Positions 8,927-19,519 of a DNA stretch of 64,000 bases are shown here, one piece after another. Every line of letters starts with the position of its first letter. Position 1 is the stretch's first letter. A model generated the notes under the pieces. That model was not told the DNA's origin and did no database searches. It saw only the letters and a list, made by a program, of their open reading frames with translations. Made by a program: the position numbers and the translations under genes. The DNA comes from JABDCD01 sp964469525 (GTDB lineage: Bacteria; Pseudomonadota; Alphaproteobacteria; Rickettsiales; SXRF01), in the NCBI GenBank assembly GCA_964469525.1, contig CAYXYU010000001.1, forward strand, positions 301,184-365,183, written 5' to 3'.

Positions 8927-9391
8927 TCAGGCAGCCCGCTGCTCAAGCCGCTGCTTCATCTTTTCTTCCAGAACTTCCATTTCTTCACCTAGTTCCGAAG
9001 CTTCATGTGATTCGATCTCCTGCTTGGCAGCCTTGAAAACCTGTTTTTCCTCTTCTTCCATATGGTGCAGCAGTGCCTGGCGGATGGCCCCGAATTTTTC
9101 CCACCATAGCTGTTCCCGCGGGTGCATGCTCTCGATTTCCTCGAACATAGTTTCCACTTCCTTGTGCTCTTTCTTAAAGTTCGGCACTTTCTCGCTGAGC
9201 TGTTCGTCACCGCTTTCCTTCAGCGCTTCATAGAAAGTTTTTTCTTCCGATTTGGCATGCGACAATATTGCCACCTTCAACTCTTCGAGCACCTCTAGGC
9301 AAACCTGTTCATCGTTCCGGCCTTCGAGGATCTCATCCATCATGGAACGAGCTTCGTCATGATCACGTTTGATTTTGGTATAGATATTCAT
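8927..9391 (-). CDS. Hemerythrin-like HHE-domain protein
   Basis: 154 residues. The HHE fold usually binds a di-iron centre or oxygen/NO-related ligands through spaced His and Glu residues. Visible candidates are KIKRDHDEAR (His11), AILSHAKSEEKTFY, FKKEHKEVE and LLHHMEEEEKQVF, matching the H...HxxxE...H...HxxxxD/E pattern. The C-terminal third is very Glu-rich. AGGAGG precedes the start. It is convergent with ilvD and downstream of ntrX on the same strand, with about 70 bases between. Role possibly stress response; inferred only. Confidence 0.85.
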   Translation of the reverse strand: MNIYTKIKRDHDEARSMMDEILEGRNDEQVCLEVLEELKVAILSHAKSEEKTFYEALKESGDEQLSEKVPNFKKEHKEVETMFEEIESMHPREQLWWEKFGAIRQALLHHMEEEEKQVFKAAKQEIESHEASELGEEMEVLEEKMKQRLEQRAA

Positions 9392-9463
9392 AACGGCCTC
9401 CTTGTTGTGGGATGACCGATTATGGTGATTCCCGCATAAAATAGCGATATGTCAGTGAGGTTA

Positions 9464-9628
9464 TTAAAGAGAGTGCTGCTGTTCCTTTTGCGCCAGGTAA
9501 AAAGCGTTCAGCAGGTTAACCATATCTTGTGTAAGGTCCAGCGTGCGTTCAGCACCTGCATAACCTCGCGCTGTTGCGAAGGCATCGGCATGTTTATCCG
9601 ACTTTTTCTTCCACCGCGTTGATACCAA
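9464..9628 (-). CDS. Possible small ORF or lost C-terminal extension after ntrX
   Basis: A frame open from inside the end of ntrX down to a stop at 9464 encodes DKHADAFATARGYAGAER followed by TLDLTQDMVNLLNAFYLAQ, which reads like real protein. The only upstream start I find is TTG at 9628, overlapping the ntrX end in another frame (54 residues). It could be a small coupled gene, a former NtrX tail cut off by a frameshift, or chance. Confidence 0.3.
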   Translation of the reverse strand: MVSTRWKKKSDKHADAFATARGYAGAERTLDLTQDMVNLLNAFYLAQKEQQHSL

Positions 9629-10985
9629 GCATCTTGAGCTTGCGGTGGAGGGCCGAGCGTTCCATGCCGACGAAGGAGGAGGTACGGGAAATGTTACCGC
9701 CGAAGCGCTCGATCTGGGCGGCGAGGTATTGTTTTTCGAACAGCTCGCGGGCGTCGCGCAGCGCCATCGACATGATATCGGCATTGGTCTCAGGCCGTGC
9801 CAGTACGGGGTTGGAGGTCAGGATTTCCGGCGGCAGTTCGCCGGCCGCGATCGGCTCGCTCTTGTCGGAGGCCATGATGAGTAGCCATTCCATCATATTA
9901 CGCAGCTGGCGTACATTGCCCGGCCAATGATAGGCCTGCAGCATGGCGACTGCCTCGTTGGACAGCTCGCGTACGGGCAGGCCAGCCATCTCGCCGGCGC
10001 GCAGCAGGAAATAGCGGCACAGGTCGGGAATGTCCTCGCGGCGATCCTTCAGCGCCGGCATGCGGATGGGCACAACGTTGAGACGGTAATATAGATCCTC
10101 ACGCACGCGGCCATTGGCAATTTCCTGCTCCAGATGGTGATTGCTGGCGGCGATCACGCGCACATCGACCTCAACCCGGCGATTACCACGCACGCGGGTG
10201 AACGCCTGCTCCTGCAGGGCGCGCAGCACTTTGCCCTGTGTCTCCAGCGGCATGTCAGCCACCTCGTCGATAAACAGCGTGCCATTATGCGCCCGCTCGA
10301 ACAGGCCCAGCTTTTCAGCGCCGCCGTTCGGGTTGCTGTCCTCAATGCCGAACAATTCTGCCTCGACGCGGTCCGGCGTCAGCCCCGCTGTGTTCATCAC
10401 CACAAAATTGCCATTGGAACGCTGCGACTTGGCGTGGATCAGGCGGGCAATCATCTCCTTTCCCGTCCCTTGAGCGCCGGTGATCAGCACGCGGCTCGCT
10501 GTGGGGGCAATTTTTTCCAGGCTGGCGCGGATTTGCTGGATGGCTTGGGAATTTCCATTGAGCTGCATCTCCAGCTTGCCCCGCAGCTTCAGCTCCTGGT
10601 TCTCGCTGCGCAGGCGGGCATGCTCCAGCGCGCGTGCCACCAGCAGCAATAGGCGGTCTTCCTTGAAAGGTTTTTCGATGAAATCGTAGGCGCCGGCTTT
10701 GATGGAGGCGACAGCCGTTTCGATATTGCCGTGCCCACTGATCATGATGACCGGCATATGCGGATATTTCTTCTTGACCATCTCCAGGATGCCGAGCCCG
10801 TCCAACTCGCTCCCCTGCAGCCAGATGTCGAGGACGAGGACTGAAGGGACACGTTCGGCCAGCGCTTTGAAGGCGCTATCGCTGTTGTGGGCAGTGCGGG
10901 TAGAATAGTTAGCGTCTTTTAAAATATCCGAAATGAGATCCCGGATATCGGCTTCGTCATCTACGATAAGGATGTCGGCGTTCAT
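9594..10985 (-). CDS. ntrX: Nitrogen regulation response regulator NtrX
   Basis: 463 residues. Receiver domain at 1-120 (ILIVDDEADIRD; phosphoacceptor in VLVLDIWLQ; KPFKEDR), AAA+ domain at about 140-370 (ITGAQGTGKEMIARLI Walker A; LFIDEVADMP Walker B) and a Fis-type HTH at the end (GGNISRTSSFVGMERSALHRKLKML). The GAFTGA loop that contacts sigma54 is absent, as is usual for NtrX. It works with the sensor NtrY, 84 bases upstream, in nitrogen and redox or envelope control. A -10/-35 pair in the gap is not clear, so co-transcription with ntrY is possible. Confidence 0.95.
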   Translation of the reverse strand: MNADILIVDDEADIRDLISDILKDANYSTRTAHNSDSAFKALAERVPSVLVLDIWLQGSELDGLGILEMVKKKYPHMPVIMISGHGNIETAVASIKAGAYDFIEKPFKEDRLLLLVARALEHARLRSENQELKLRGKLEMQLNGNSQAIQQIRASLEKIAPTASRVLITGAQGTGKEMIARLIHAKSQRSNGNFVVMNTAGLTPDRVEAELFGIEDSNPNGGAEKLGLFERAHNGTLFIDEVADMPLETQGKVLRALQEQAFTRVRGNRRVEVDVRVIAASNHHLEQEIANGRVREDLYYRLNVVPIRMPALKDRREDIPDLCRYFLLRAGEMAGLPVRELSNEAVAMLQAYHWPGNVRQLRNMMEWLLIMASDKSEPIAAGELPPEILTSNPVLARPETNADIMSMALRDARELFEKQYLAAQIERFGGNISRTSSFVGMERSALHRKLKMLGINAVEEKVG

Positions 10986-11069
10986 AGTAACCTTTGCGGT
11001 TAATAGATCATGCTAGGGTCGGTATGTAATTTCGAATAAAATCACGAATTACCGACACGGATTCCAGCA

Positions 11070-13286
11070 CTAACTTGCGGCATATATATCACACTGTTGC
11101 AAAAAAGAAAGCACAACTCGCGCACCACCGGTGGGAATATTTTCCAGACTTATCCGTCCTTTGTGATCCTCGACGATTTTCTTAACGATAGCCAGCCCCA
11201 GCCCTGTGCCTTTGCTACGGGTTGTCACATAGGGCTCCAGCAGCTGTTGCGCCTCGACCGTCGGCAGCCCTATACCGTTATCCTCGATGCAAATTTCTAT
11301 GGTATCGTTTTTGCAGAAGAGGCGAACATTTATGATTCCTCTTCCCCCTTGCGAAGATTCACCTCCTGAAGAAATAAATTTCGCCTCTATTGCCTCGGCA
11401 GCATTCTTGAGCAGATTGGTCATAATCTGGCTGATTTGTCGCTCGTCGCAATAGAAAGTAAGCGGCTGGTCAGGCACATCGGTCTGATAGTCGATGGCAG
11501 GATTGGCCACCTGCGCCGAAAACACCGCCTTGCGGATGATGGCGGTCAAATCTTCCGTAGCGAACTTCGGTTGTGGCATGCGTGCAAAGGAAACGAATTC
11601 CTCGACCATGCGTCCGATATCGCCGACATGTTTGCCGATCGTGTCGGTGTATTTAATAAAGTTATCCTGATCTTCGGTGATAAACTTAAGGTATTTGCGC
11701 TTTAGCCGTTCGGCTGATAGCTGGATGGGAGTCAGCGGGTTCTTAATCTCATGCGCCACGCGCCGTGCGACGTCAGCCCAGGCGGCACCCCGCTGTGCTG
11801 CCACCAGTAGCGTAATATCGTCGAAGGTGACAATGAAACCCTCGATGGCGGCATCGAACCGTTCGGCGGTAATGCGCACATGCAGCGTAATGGTTTTGCC
11901 GTTGTTGTTGAGCGTCAGGGTGGTTTGTGCCACTTCACCTGGCAATTGCTCGGCCTGTGCCAGTACCTCCTGAATGCCTGGCAATACCGATTCGATGCTG
12001 GTTTCCTGGGTTATCGGCCGGTCAATCTTACTCAGGATGGCCATGGCGGAGCGGTTGGAAAGGGTGATATTTTTATCTCCGTCCAGCGCGATGACTCCTG
12101 CCGACACACCGGACAGTACTGCCTCTGAAAAGCGGCGCCGCTCATCCAGCCGCCGGTTAGCATCGATCAGTTCTCCCCTCTGGGCATCAAGCTGTTCAGT
12201 CATCCGGTTGAAGGCGCGCGCCAGCATGCCGATCTCATCTTTATGAGGCACATCGTCTACGCGGGCGGAAAGATCACCGCCCCGTACACGTTCGGCAGCC
12301 ATGACCAACTTGGAAATCGGGGTGGTCAGCCGTGAGGCAAACACCATGCCGTACCAGACCGAGGCCAGCAGCAGAAGCAGAGCCAGCGTCACGAATACCA
12401 GCGAGAAGGTGAATTGCAGCTGCCTTAATTGACTTTTGAGAGCATTATATTCGCTGACTGCGCCACGTGCATTATCCATGTGATTGAGCACTTTGCTGTC
12501 GATCAACCTTCCTACCAGCAGATAAACGTCATTCAATGCATCAAGCTTGATCAGCGCCCGCACCTTGTCGTTCTCCGCCGTCATCAACACTACTTCGCCA
12601 CGGTCGGCGCGTGCCATGGCATCGGGGGGCATGCGCTCGAAGGCCAGGGCGAAGGAAAGCGTTCCCTGTGCGATTACCTGCCCAGAGTTGCCTTTGAAGA
12701 CAATGGTTTCAGTCAACTCGCGCAGGGCCGCCTGCGTGGCGACAAGACGCTGGAATTCTTCCGCGTCACGCAATGACAGGCTGGAGAACTGGCTGACGTC
12801 GCTGGCCATGGCCAGCGCATCGCCGCGGATGTTCTCTGCATGTTCCTTGAGATAGGCTTCGGCTACCGCCAACGACTCCTGCACCGCCGTCTGCACCCGG
12901 TCATTGAACCAGGTTTGGATGCCGAGATTGAAAAATAATGTCGAGAACACCGAAACAATGATGGTCGGCGTGATGGTGACCAGAGAAAACAGCACCAGGA
13001 TGCGCTTCTGCATGCGTGATCCGGCGGAACCGGCGCGTAAGGCCCCCCACAGGCGCCAAATGCGCCGCCCAATGATAGCGATGAGGATAGCCAGCAGTCC
13101 GAGATTGATCAGCAGCAGGGTCAGCACTCGCCGCGGTTTCATGCCCAGCGGTGCGTCGCTGCCGGTGATCACGATATAGGTGCCGATGGCGGATATAATT
13201 GCCGCTATGATAAGGATAACGGCGAGATGGCGAGTAATCCATTTGTAGTTGATGTAGTCCCGCAGCTGGATGAGATAAGCAGACAT
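11070..13286 (-). CDS. ntrY: Sensor histidine kinase NtrY
   Basis: 738 residues. Inner-membrane kinase paired with NtrX. Transmembrane segments lie near residues 22-42, 55-72 and 88-110, followed by a periplasmic sensory region, another membrane segment near 285-310, a HAMP domain, a PAS domain, the H-box (VARRVAHEIKNPLTPIQLSA) and an ATPase domain (NLLKNAAEAIE, EDNGIGLP, GTGLGLAIVKKI). The start is 3 bases from the ntrC stop, so ntrC and ntrY are tightly coupled. Confidence 0.95.
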   Translation of the reverse strand: MSAYLIQLRDYINYKWITRHLAVILIIAAIISAIGTYIVITGSDAPLGMKPRRVLTLLLINLGLLAILIAIIGRRIWRLWGALRAGSAGSRMQKRILVLFSLVTITPTIIVSVFSTLFFNLGIQTWFNDRVQTAVQESLAVAEAYLKEHAENIRGDALAMASDVSQFSSLSLRDAEEFQRLVATQAALRELTETIVFKGNSGQVIAQGTLSFALAFERMPPDAMARADRGEVVLMTAENDKVRALIKLDALNDVYLLVGRLIDSKVLNHMDNARGAVSEYNALKSQLRQLQFTFSLVFVTLALLLLLASVWYGMVFASRLTTPISKLVMAAERVRGGDLSARVDDVPHKDEIGMLARAFNRMTEQLDAQRGELIDANRRLDERRRFSEAVLSGVSAGVIALDGDKNITLSNRSAMAILSKIDRPITQETSIESVLPGIQEVLAQAEQLPGEVAQTTLTLNNNGKTITLHVRITAERFDAAIEGFIVTFDDITLLVAAQRGAAWADVARRVAHEIKNPLTPIQLSAERLKRKYLKFITEDQDNFIKYTDTIGKHVGDIGRMVEEFVSFARMPQPKFATEDLTAIIRKAVFSAQVANPAIDYQTDVPDQPLTFYCDERQISQIMTNLLKNAAEAIEAKFISSGGESSQGGRGIINVRLFCKNDTIEICIEDNGIGLPTVEAQQLLEPYVTTRSKGTGLGLAIVKKIVEDHKGRISLENIPTGGARVVLSFLQQCDIYAAS

Positions 13287-13289
13287 GGA

Positions 13290-14735
<1,446 letters not shown>

Positions 14736-14797
14736 GTCAGAGTAGATTGCCTATAAATTAGGCAGCCAGTATAGTCAGCCGCGTTGGGGCTGCAACC

Positions 14798-15892
14798 TTA
14801 ACTTGTCACTGGGAGCCACACCGTAAAGCGGGTTCCGCCGTCGAGTTCCGGGTCGAGCTCGACCACCGCGCCGAGGTCTGCGGCGATCTTGGCGACGATG
14901 GCCAGCCCCAATCCGCGCCCTTGTTCCTTCGATGAAACAAAGGGTTCAAACAAATGCGGCCGGACATCCTCAGGAATGCCGGGGCCGTTATCCTCGATGG
15001 AAACACCGACCGACAGCTTTACCCTCTCCTCCCGATGCGAGCGGTAGCCGCTGCGGTAGACAGTGGTGAAGGTAATGGTGCCGTCGAGTCGGTCTTTCAG
15101 CGCTTCAGCGGCATTCTTGACCAGATTCAGAAACAGCTGTACCAGCAGGTCGCGGTGTCCGATCACCTCAGGCAGCGAGGGGTCGTAGCGTTCATGGAAG
15201 GCGATATGGGTAGCAAAACCGTTTTGGGCTATCGAGAGGACATAGCGCAGTACCTCATGGATATTGACCGGCTGGCGAGCTCCCGGCGCGCCTTCCGCAA
15301 AAATCTCCACCTGCGCCAGCAAGTCGCGGATGCGATCCGTCTCCATGCAGATGAGGTCTGTCAGTGCCTGCTGCTCGGGTATCACGTCTTCCTTCAACAG
15401 CTGCGCCGCGCCGCGTATGCCGGACAGCGGATTCTTCACCTCGTGGGCCAGCATGGCCGCCATGACGCCAGCGGCGCGCGTGGCCTCCTGCGCCCGCTCG
15501 CTGGCGCTCATCGGTTCGTGGCTGGCTTTGTCGATGGTGATGAGGAGTTGTTCTGCGCCCGCCACCGGCGTCAGGTGCAGGTTCACCGTGCGATGGTTCA
15601 GCGGCAGGCGCAGCGTCCAATCATACAGGTTCAGGCTTTCGCCGGAGGCGAATACCCGTTCGCACAGTGGCGCCAGCTCCGTGCAGCCTGATAAATCGGT
15701 GATGGGCTTATCCATGGACTGTGGGGCGCCGATGCCAAGCAGCCGCTCCGCTGCCGGGTTCAGGAAACGCACCGCCAGCGACGTATCAATAGCAAGCACG
15801 GCGGAGGGCAGTGCAGTGAGGTAAGCGTTAAACTCCTCCCCCTGTAAGGGAGGGGGGGCGGGGGGGCAGGATGAGCGTGACGCAGAGTTCAC
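14798..15892 (-). CDS. ntrB: Nitrogen sensor histidine kinase NtrB
   Basis: About 364 residues. Soluble PAS-containing kinase that phosphorylates NtrC and is controlled by PII. PAS near 20-110 ([19 protein letters not shown]), H-box ([20 protein letters not shown]) and ATPase motifs ([31 protein letters not shown]). I chose the GTG at 15892: it overlaps the dusB stop by 4 bases (GTGA) and GAGG lies 7 bases upstream. A GTG at 15931 would add 13 residues. Either way the first 20 or so residues ([13 protein letters not shown]) are encoded by a family D repeat, not by kinase sequence. Confidence 0.9.
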   Translation of the reverse strand: MNSASRSSCPPAPPPLQGEEFNAYLTALPSAVLAIDTSLAVRFLNPAAERLLGIGAPQSMDKPITDLSGCTELAPLCERVFASGESLNLYDWTLRLPLNHRTVNLHLTPVAGAEQLLITIDKASHEPMSASERAQEATRAAGVMAAMLAHEVKNPLSGIRGAAQLLKEDVIPEQQALTDLICMETDRIRDLLAQVEIFAEGAPGARQPVNIHEVLRYVLSIAQNGFATHIAFHERYDPSLPEVIGHRDLLVQLFLNLVKNAAEALKDRLDGTITFTTVYRSGYRSHREERVKLSVGVSIEDNGPGIPEDVRPHLFEPFVSSKEQGRGLGLAIVAKIAADLGAVVELDPELDGGTRFTVWLPVTS

Positions 15893-15960
15893 ATCATGGC
15901 CTCGGTAGAAGCAACGGTAATTGACCCCCACCTTGATCCTCCCCCTTCCAGGGGGAGGAC
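15834..15960. repeat. Family D repeat spanning the dusB/ntrB junction
   Basis: Two hairpins, CTCCCCCTGTAAGGGAGGGG at 15836-15855 and TCCTCCCCCTTCCAGGGGGA at 15938-15957, with the dusB stop and ntrB start between them. It is GC-rich with runs of G/C. The element writes the last residues of DusB and the first residues of NtrB. Confidence 0.75.
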
Positions 15961-16935
15961 ACTATTGTCCAGCCCGTCATAGAACCGGCGGATTTCGTCT
16001 TTCACTTGTGCCGGGTCGGTGAGAGTATTGATACGTTGGCGGTAGGAAGCTGAGCCGTTCAAGCCCGAGGAATACCAGCCGATATGCTTGCGTGCCACCA
16101 TGACGCCGTTCTCGACGCCGTAATGCGACAGCATTTCGTCATAATGGTTCAGCACGATGTCGCGCTGTTCATCGAGCGGCGGCGCGGGCGGTCTTTTCCC
16201 GGTGCGCAGGTAATGGCCCACCTGCGCCGGGAACCATGGGCGGCCATAAGAACCGCGCCCGATCATCACCCCGTCGGCACCGGATTCGAACAGCGCGCGA
16301 TCGACCTCTTCGAAACTGGTAATGTCGCCATTGACGATCACCGGCAGCTTGGTTGCTCCTTTTACCGAGCGGATGAACTTCCAGTCGGCGTGACCTTTAT
16401 ACATCTGGCAGCGCGTGCGGCCGTGGACGGTTAGCATTTGGATGCCAGCCGCTTCCGCGATTTTTGCCATGCGGGGGGCATTGCGACTGTTGTCGTCCCA
16501 ACCGGTGCGCATCTTGAGCGTCACGGGAATCTTCACCGCTTTGACGGTAGCTTCGAGAATTTTTCCTGCCAGTACTTCGTCGCGCATCAGGGCCGATCCG
16601 GCATGGCCACCGACAACCTTTTTCACCGGGCAACCGAAATTGATGTCGATGATGTGCGCGCCGCGGTCCTCGTTGAGCTTCGCCGCCTCGGCCATCACTT
16701 CCGGGTCGCAGCCCGCCAGCTGAATGGCGAAGGGGTACTCGCTCGGGCAGAAACTGCTCATGCGCTTGAAGTTTTTATTGTCGATCAGCGCTGCCCGCGA
16801 GGCAATCATTTCGGATACGACCATCCCGACGCCGAAGCGCTTGGCCAGCCGGCGGAACGGCAGGTCGGACACGCCGGTCATCGGCGCCAGCCAGACCGGG
16901 TCTTTTACGGTAAGTGTACCGATGGTGATGCCCAT
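15889..16935 (-). CDS. dusB: tRNA-dihydrouridine synthase DusB (NifR3)
   Basis: About 348 residues. FMN enzyme reducing uridines in t[18 protein letters not shown] at the N-terminus, the family cysteine in [20 protein letters not shown], and [16 protein letters not shown] are all present. Start set at 16935 ([10 protein letters not shown]); the frame runs on to 16989 but those 18 residues are not conserved-looking. The C-terminus ([20 protein letters not shown]) is encoded by a family D repeat. Sitting ahead of ntrBC is the classic alphaproteobacterial nifR3 arrangement. The stop overlaps the ntrB start. Confidence 0.94.
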   Translation of the reverse strand: MGITIGTLTVKDPVWLAPMTGVSDLPFRRLAKRFGVGMVVSEMIASRAALIDNKNFKRMSSFCPSEYPFAIQLAGCDPEVMAEAAKLNEDRGAHIIDINFGCPVKKVVGGHAGSALMRDEVLAGKILEATVKAVKIPVTLKMRTGWDDNSRNAPRMAKIAEAAGIQMLTVHGRTRCQMYKGHADWKFIRSVKGATKLPVIVNGDITSFEEVDRALFESGADGVMIGRGSYGRPWFPAQVGHYLRTGKRPPAPPLDEQRDIVLNHYDEMLSHYGVENGVMVARKHIGWYSSGLNGSASYRQRINTLTDPAQVKDEIRRFYDGLDNSVLPLEGGGSRWGSITVASTEAMM

Positions 16936-17100
16936 AATACAATCCTGTGGCCTGCGAAGCAGGAGCACAGGATCTCTTGCCGCAACCATTTTCTCTTTGA
17001 CTATCTCAAATTTGAGAGGATGATAACTACCTTAAATTATCACGTTTTTCAAGGGTTCCCGCACTCCAATGCTTGCGCGCTGGCCACAGGATGACAAAAT

Positions 17101-18276
17101 ATGAGCGAAACGACCATAGCCCTGCTGGTAGCGGGCGGGAAAAGCGAGCGCATGCAGGCGGATATACCCAAGCCCTACCTGCCGCTCGCCGGTGAGCCCA
17201 TAATGCGGCGGGCGGCGGCGGCATTCCTTAATCACCCCGGCATTGACGGCGTGCGGGTGGTCATTCGCCGCGAGCATCATGGACTTTACAAGAAGGCCAT
17301 GGACGGGTTGACGCTGTTCCCCTGCGTCGTGGGCGGCGATTCCAGGCAGGAATCAGTACGGCTGGGGCTGGAAAGCATTGTCGACCGTAAACCCCGCTAC
17401 GTATTGGTTCATGATGTAGCCCGGCCTATGGTCAGCCAGGCGCTGATCTCGCGCGTGCTGGAGGGTTTGAAAACGCATCCCGCCGTCATTCCGGGGCTGC
17501 CGGTGGCCGATACGGTGAAGCGTGTTGAGAACGGGCGGATCAGCGCGACCGTCGCGCGGGAAGGCTTGTATGCCGTGCAGACGCCGCAGGGGTTCCATTT
17601 CGACGCGCTGTATGCGGCACATCAGCGCTTCAGGGGCGAACAGCTGACCGATGACGCAGCGCTGCTTGAAAAAGCGGGGAACGTAGTTACACTGGTCGGG
17701 GGTGAACGTGGAAACATCAAAATCACCACGGAAGCGGATTGGAAAGCCATGCAGTCGATGCTCAGCCAGCAGATGGAAACGCGCACCGGCTTCGGCTTTG
17801 ACGTGCATGCCTTGAAGCTGCATGATGGCGGCTCGCAGCAGCAGATCAAGTTGTGCGGCGTGCGGATTCCCTTCACACATTACCTGGAGGGGCACTCCGA
17901 CGCTGATGTCGGATTGCACGCGCTGGTCGATGCCATATTGGGGGCGATCGGCGCCGGCGATATCGGCATGCATTTTCCGCCGGAGGACCCCAAGTGGCAG
18001 GGCGCCGATTCGGAGCGATTTCTCCTGCACGCCTATCAACTGTTGCACCGCAAAGGTGGTGAACTGGTGCATCTCGATGTGACGCTGATCTGCGAGCGCC
18101 CGAAAATCGCTACCTACCGGGAGCAGATGCGAAACCATATCGCGCAGCTGCTGAAGCTGCCGGTGGAGCGTATCAGTGTCAAAGCGACAACGACGGAAAA
18201 ACTCGGCTTCACCGGCCGCGGCGAAGGCATCGCGGCGCAGGCAGTGGCAACGGTGAGGTTGCCTGCGGTGGTATAA
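17101..18276 (+). CDS. ispDF: Bifunctional IspD/IspF isoprenoid enzyme
   Basis: 391 residues. The IspD half (1-225) makes CDP-methylerythritol and the IspF half (230-391) cyclises it in the MEP pathway. IspD signature LLVAGGKSERMQADIPKPYL and VHDVARPMV; IspF metal-binding GFGFDVHAL and EGHSDADVGLHALVDAILGA, with TTTEKLGFTGRGEGI at the end. The fusion is typical of alphaproteobacteria. It diverges from dusB with about 165 bases between the chosen starts and is followed by a family A repeat. Confidence 0.96.
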   Translation: MSETTIALLVAGGKSERMQADIPKPYLPLAGEPIMRRAAAAFLNHPGIDGVRVVIRREHHGLYKKAMDGLTLFPCVVGGDSRQESVRLGLESIVDRKPRYVLVHDVARPMVSQALISRVLEGLKTHPAVIPGLPVADTVKRVENGRISATVAREGLYAVQTPQGFHFDALYAAHQRFRGEQLTDDAALLEKAGNVVTLVGGERGNIKITTEADWKAMQSMLSQQMETRTGFGFDVHALKLHDGGSQQQIKLCGVRIPFTHYLEGHSDADVGLHALVDAILGAIGAGDIGMHFPPEDPKWQGADSERFLLHAYQLLHRKGGELVHLDVTLICERPKIATYREQMRNHIAQLLKLPVERISVKATTTEKLGFTGRGEGIAAQAVATVRLPAVV

Positions 18277-18280
18277 TATC

Positions 18281-18353
18281 GTCATTCCCGCGAAGGCGGG
18301 AATCCATGCTTCTCCATTTGCGTGGCATGGATACCGGCCTGCGCCGGGATGAC
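18281..18353. repeat. Family A full element, intergenic
   Basis: Reference copy of the family: GTCATTCCCGCGAAGGCGGG at the left end, a 20-base spacer containing a small inverted GCATGG, and GGCCTGCGCCGGGATGAC at the right end. It lies between ispDF and pgpA. Confidence 0.9.
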
Positions 18354-18374
18354 AGGAAGATTAGTGAGGAATAA

Positions 18375-18953
18375 ATGGAACAAAACGGAATAAAAGATAC
18401 CCCCCCACCCTTTCCTCTCCATCAAGGGGAGAGGGTAAATAAGTGGTGGTGGTACATCGCCACCTGGTTCGGTTGCGGGCTATCGCCGAAGGTGCCGGGG
18501 ACGGTGGGCTCGCTCGGCGCGCTGCCGGTCGGGTATGTCATCCATGTGACGCTCGGCGGCTTTGGATTGCTTGCCGCTTCGGTGCTGATGTTCCTGCTCG
18601 GCTGGTGGGCGTCGAACGAATACCTGAAACGCTATGGCGGCGACGACCCCGGGCAAATTGTGGCGGATGAGGTGGCGGGCCAGTGGCTGGTGCTGTCGGT
18701 GCTGTTTCCGACCTGGCAGTCGTATCTCGTGGCGTTTCTGTTGTTCCGTCTGTTCGATATCGTGAAGCCATGGCCAGTATCGCTCGCTGATGAAAAAATC
18801 AAAGGCGGTCTCGGCGTAATGTTCGATGACATGCTGGCGGGGTTGTATCCGGTGCTGATCTACCTATGTATCCTGCTTGAGGCGCAGCTTTTCGGTTCGC
18901 AGGAAATACTGCTGCCGGTGATGAATTTCCTGGGTGGAAGTTATGTTCAGTAA
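18375..18953 (+). CDS. pgpA: Phosphatidylglycerophosphatase A
   Basis: 192 residues. Removes the phosphate from phosphatidylglycerophosphate in phosphatidylglycerol synthesis, in the inner membrane. Conserved GCGLSPKVPGTVGSLGALP, DDPGQIVADEVAGQWL and the C-terminal FDDMLAGLYP block. Membrane segments at about 50-75, 110-130 and 155-175. The ATG at 18375 is preceded by GAGGA. Residues 7-21 (DTPPPFPLHQGERVN) come from a family D palindrome, so the normal PgpA sequence only begins at NKWWWYIATW. Confidence 0.93.
   Translation: MEQNGIKDTPPPFPLHQGERVNKWWWYIATWFGCGLSPKVPGTVGSLGALPVGYVIHVTLGGFGLLAASVLMFLLGWWASNEYLKRYGGDDPGQIVADEVAGQWLVLSVLFPTWQSYLVAFLLFRLFDIVKPWPVSLADEKIKGGLGVMFDDMLAGLYPVLIYLCILLEAQLFGSQEILLPVMNFLGGSYVQ
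18401..18436. repeat. Family D palindrome in the pgpA N-terminus
   Basis: CCCTTTCCTCTCCATCAAGG followed by GGAGAGGG, a stem of the CCCTCTCC-loop-GGGGAGAGGG kind also seen at 22264-22404. Translated in frame. Confidence 0.7.
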
Positions 18954-19431
18954 AGCGCTGGTGAAAGAAGCTTCCGAACTGCTGGCGGCCTATGCCGACA
19001 AGGGCTTCAGGCTGGCCATCGCCGAGTCCTGCACGGGCGGGCTGATCGGCGTGCTGCTGACGGAAGTGCCGGGTGCGTCCGACGTGATGGATCGCGGTTT
19101 CATCACCTATTCCAATGAGGCGAAAACCGAGGTGCTGGGCGTCGACAAGGCGCTGATTGCAAAACATGGCGCGGTGAGCAAAGAAGTGGCCGAGGCGATG
19201 GCAAAGGGTGCGCGCGGCAAGGCAAAAACCGACATTGGCCTGTCGGTGACCGGCATCGCCGGGCCGGGTGGCGGCAGTAAGGAAAAGCCGGTGGGATTGG
19301 TCTATATCGCGGTGGCGACCGATAAGGAAACGGTGGTGGAGAAAAACCTCTTCCAGGGCGACCGCAACGCTGTCCGCATGGCGAGCGTCGCCAAGGCGGT
19401 GGAGATGTTAAAAGACGTAATTGCTAAATAA
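18943..19431 (+). CDS. pncC: Nicotinamide-nucleotide amidase, CinA C-terminal domain
   Basis: About 162 residues. Deamidates nicotinamide mononucleotide in NAD salvage. Contains AIAESCTGGLIGVLLTEVPGAS, YSNEAKTEVLGV and SVTGIAGPGGGSKEKPVGLVY, the full set of family motifs. It is the stand-alone domain, with no N-terminal molybdopterin-like part. ATG at 18943 chosen; a GTG at 18934 is in frame. Overlaps pgpA by 11 bases, so the two are translationally coupled. Confidence 0.93.
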   Translation: MFSKALVKEASELLAAYADKGFRLAIAESCTGGLIGVLLTEVPGASDVMDRGFITYSNEAKTEVLGVDKALIAKHGAVSKEVAEAMAKGARGKAKTDIGLSVTGIAGPGGGSKEKPVGLVYIAVATDKETVVEKNLFQGDRNAVRMASVAKAVEMLKDVIAK

Positions 19432-19433
19432 CT

Positions 19434-19515
19434 GTCATCCCGGCGAAGGCCGGGATCCATGCCCATACCCATTCGCAAGCGGAAAAGCATGGATTCCCGC
19501 CTACATGGGAATGAC
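19434..19515. repeat. Family A element, intergenic
   Basis: Arms GTCATCCCGGCGAAGGCCGG and ATTCCCGCCTACATGGGAAT around a spacer holding GCATGG. It fills the whole gap between convergent pncC and glmU and could serve as a terminator. Confidence 0.85.
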
Positions 19516-19519
19516 AAAC

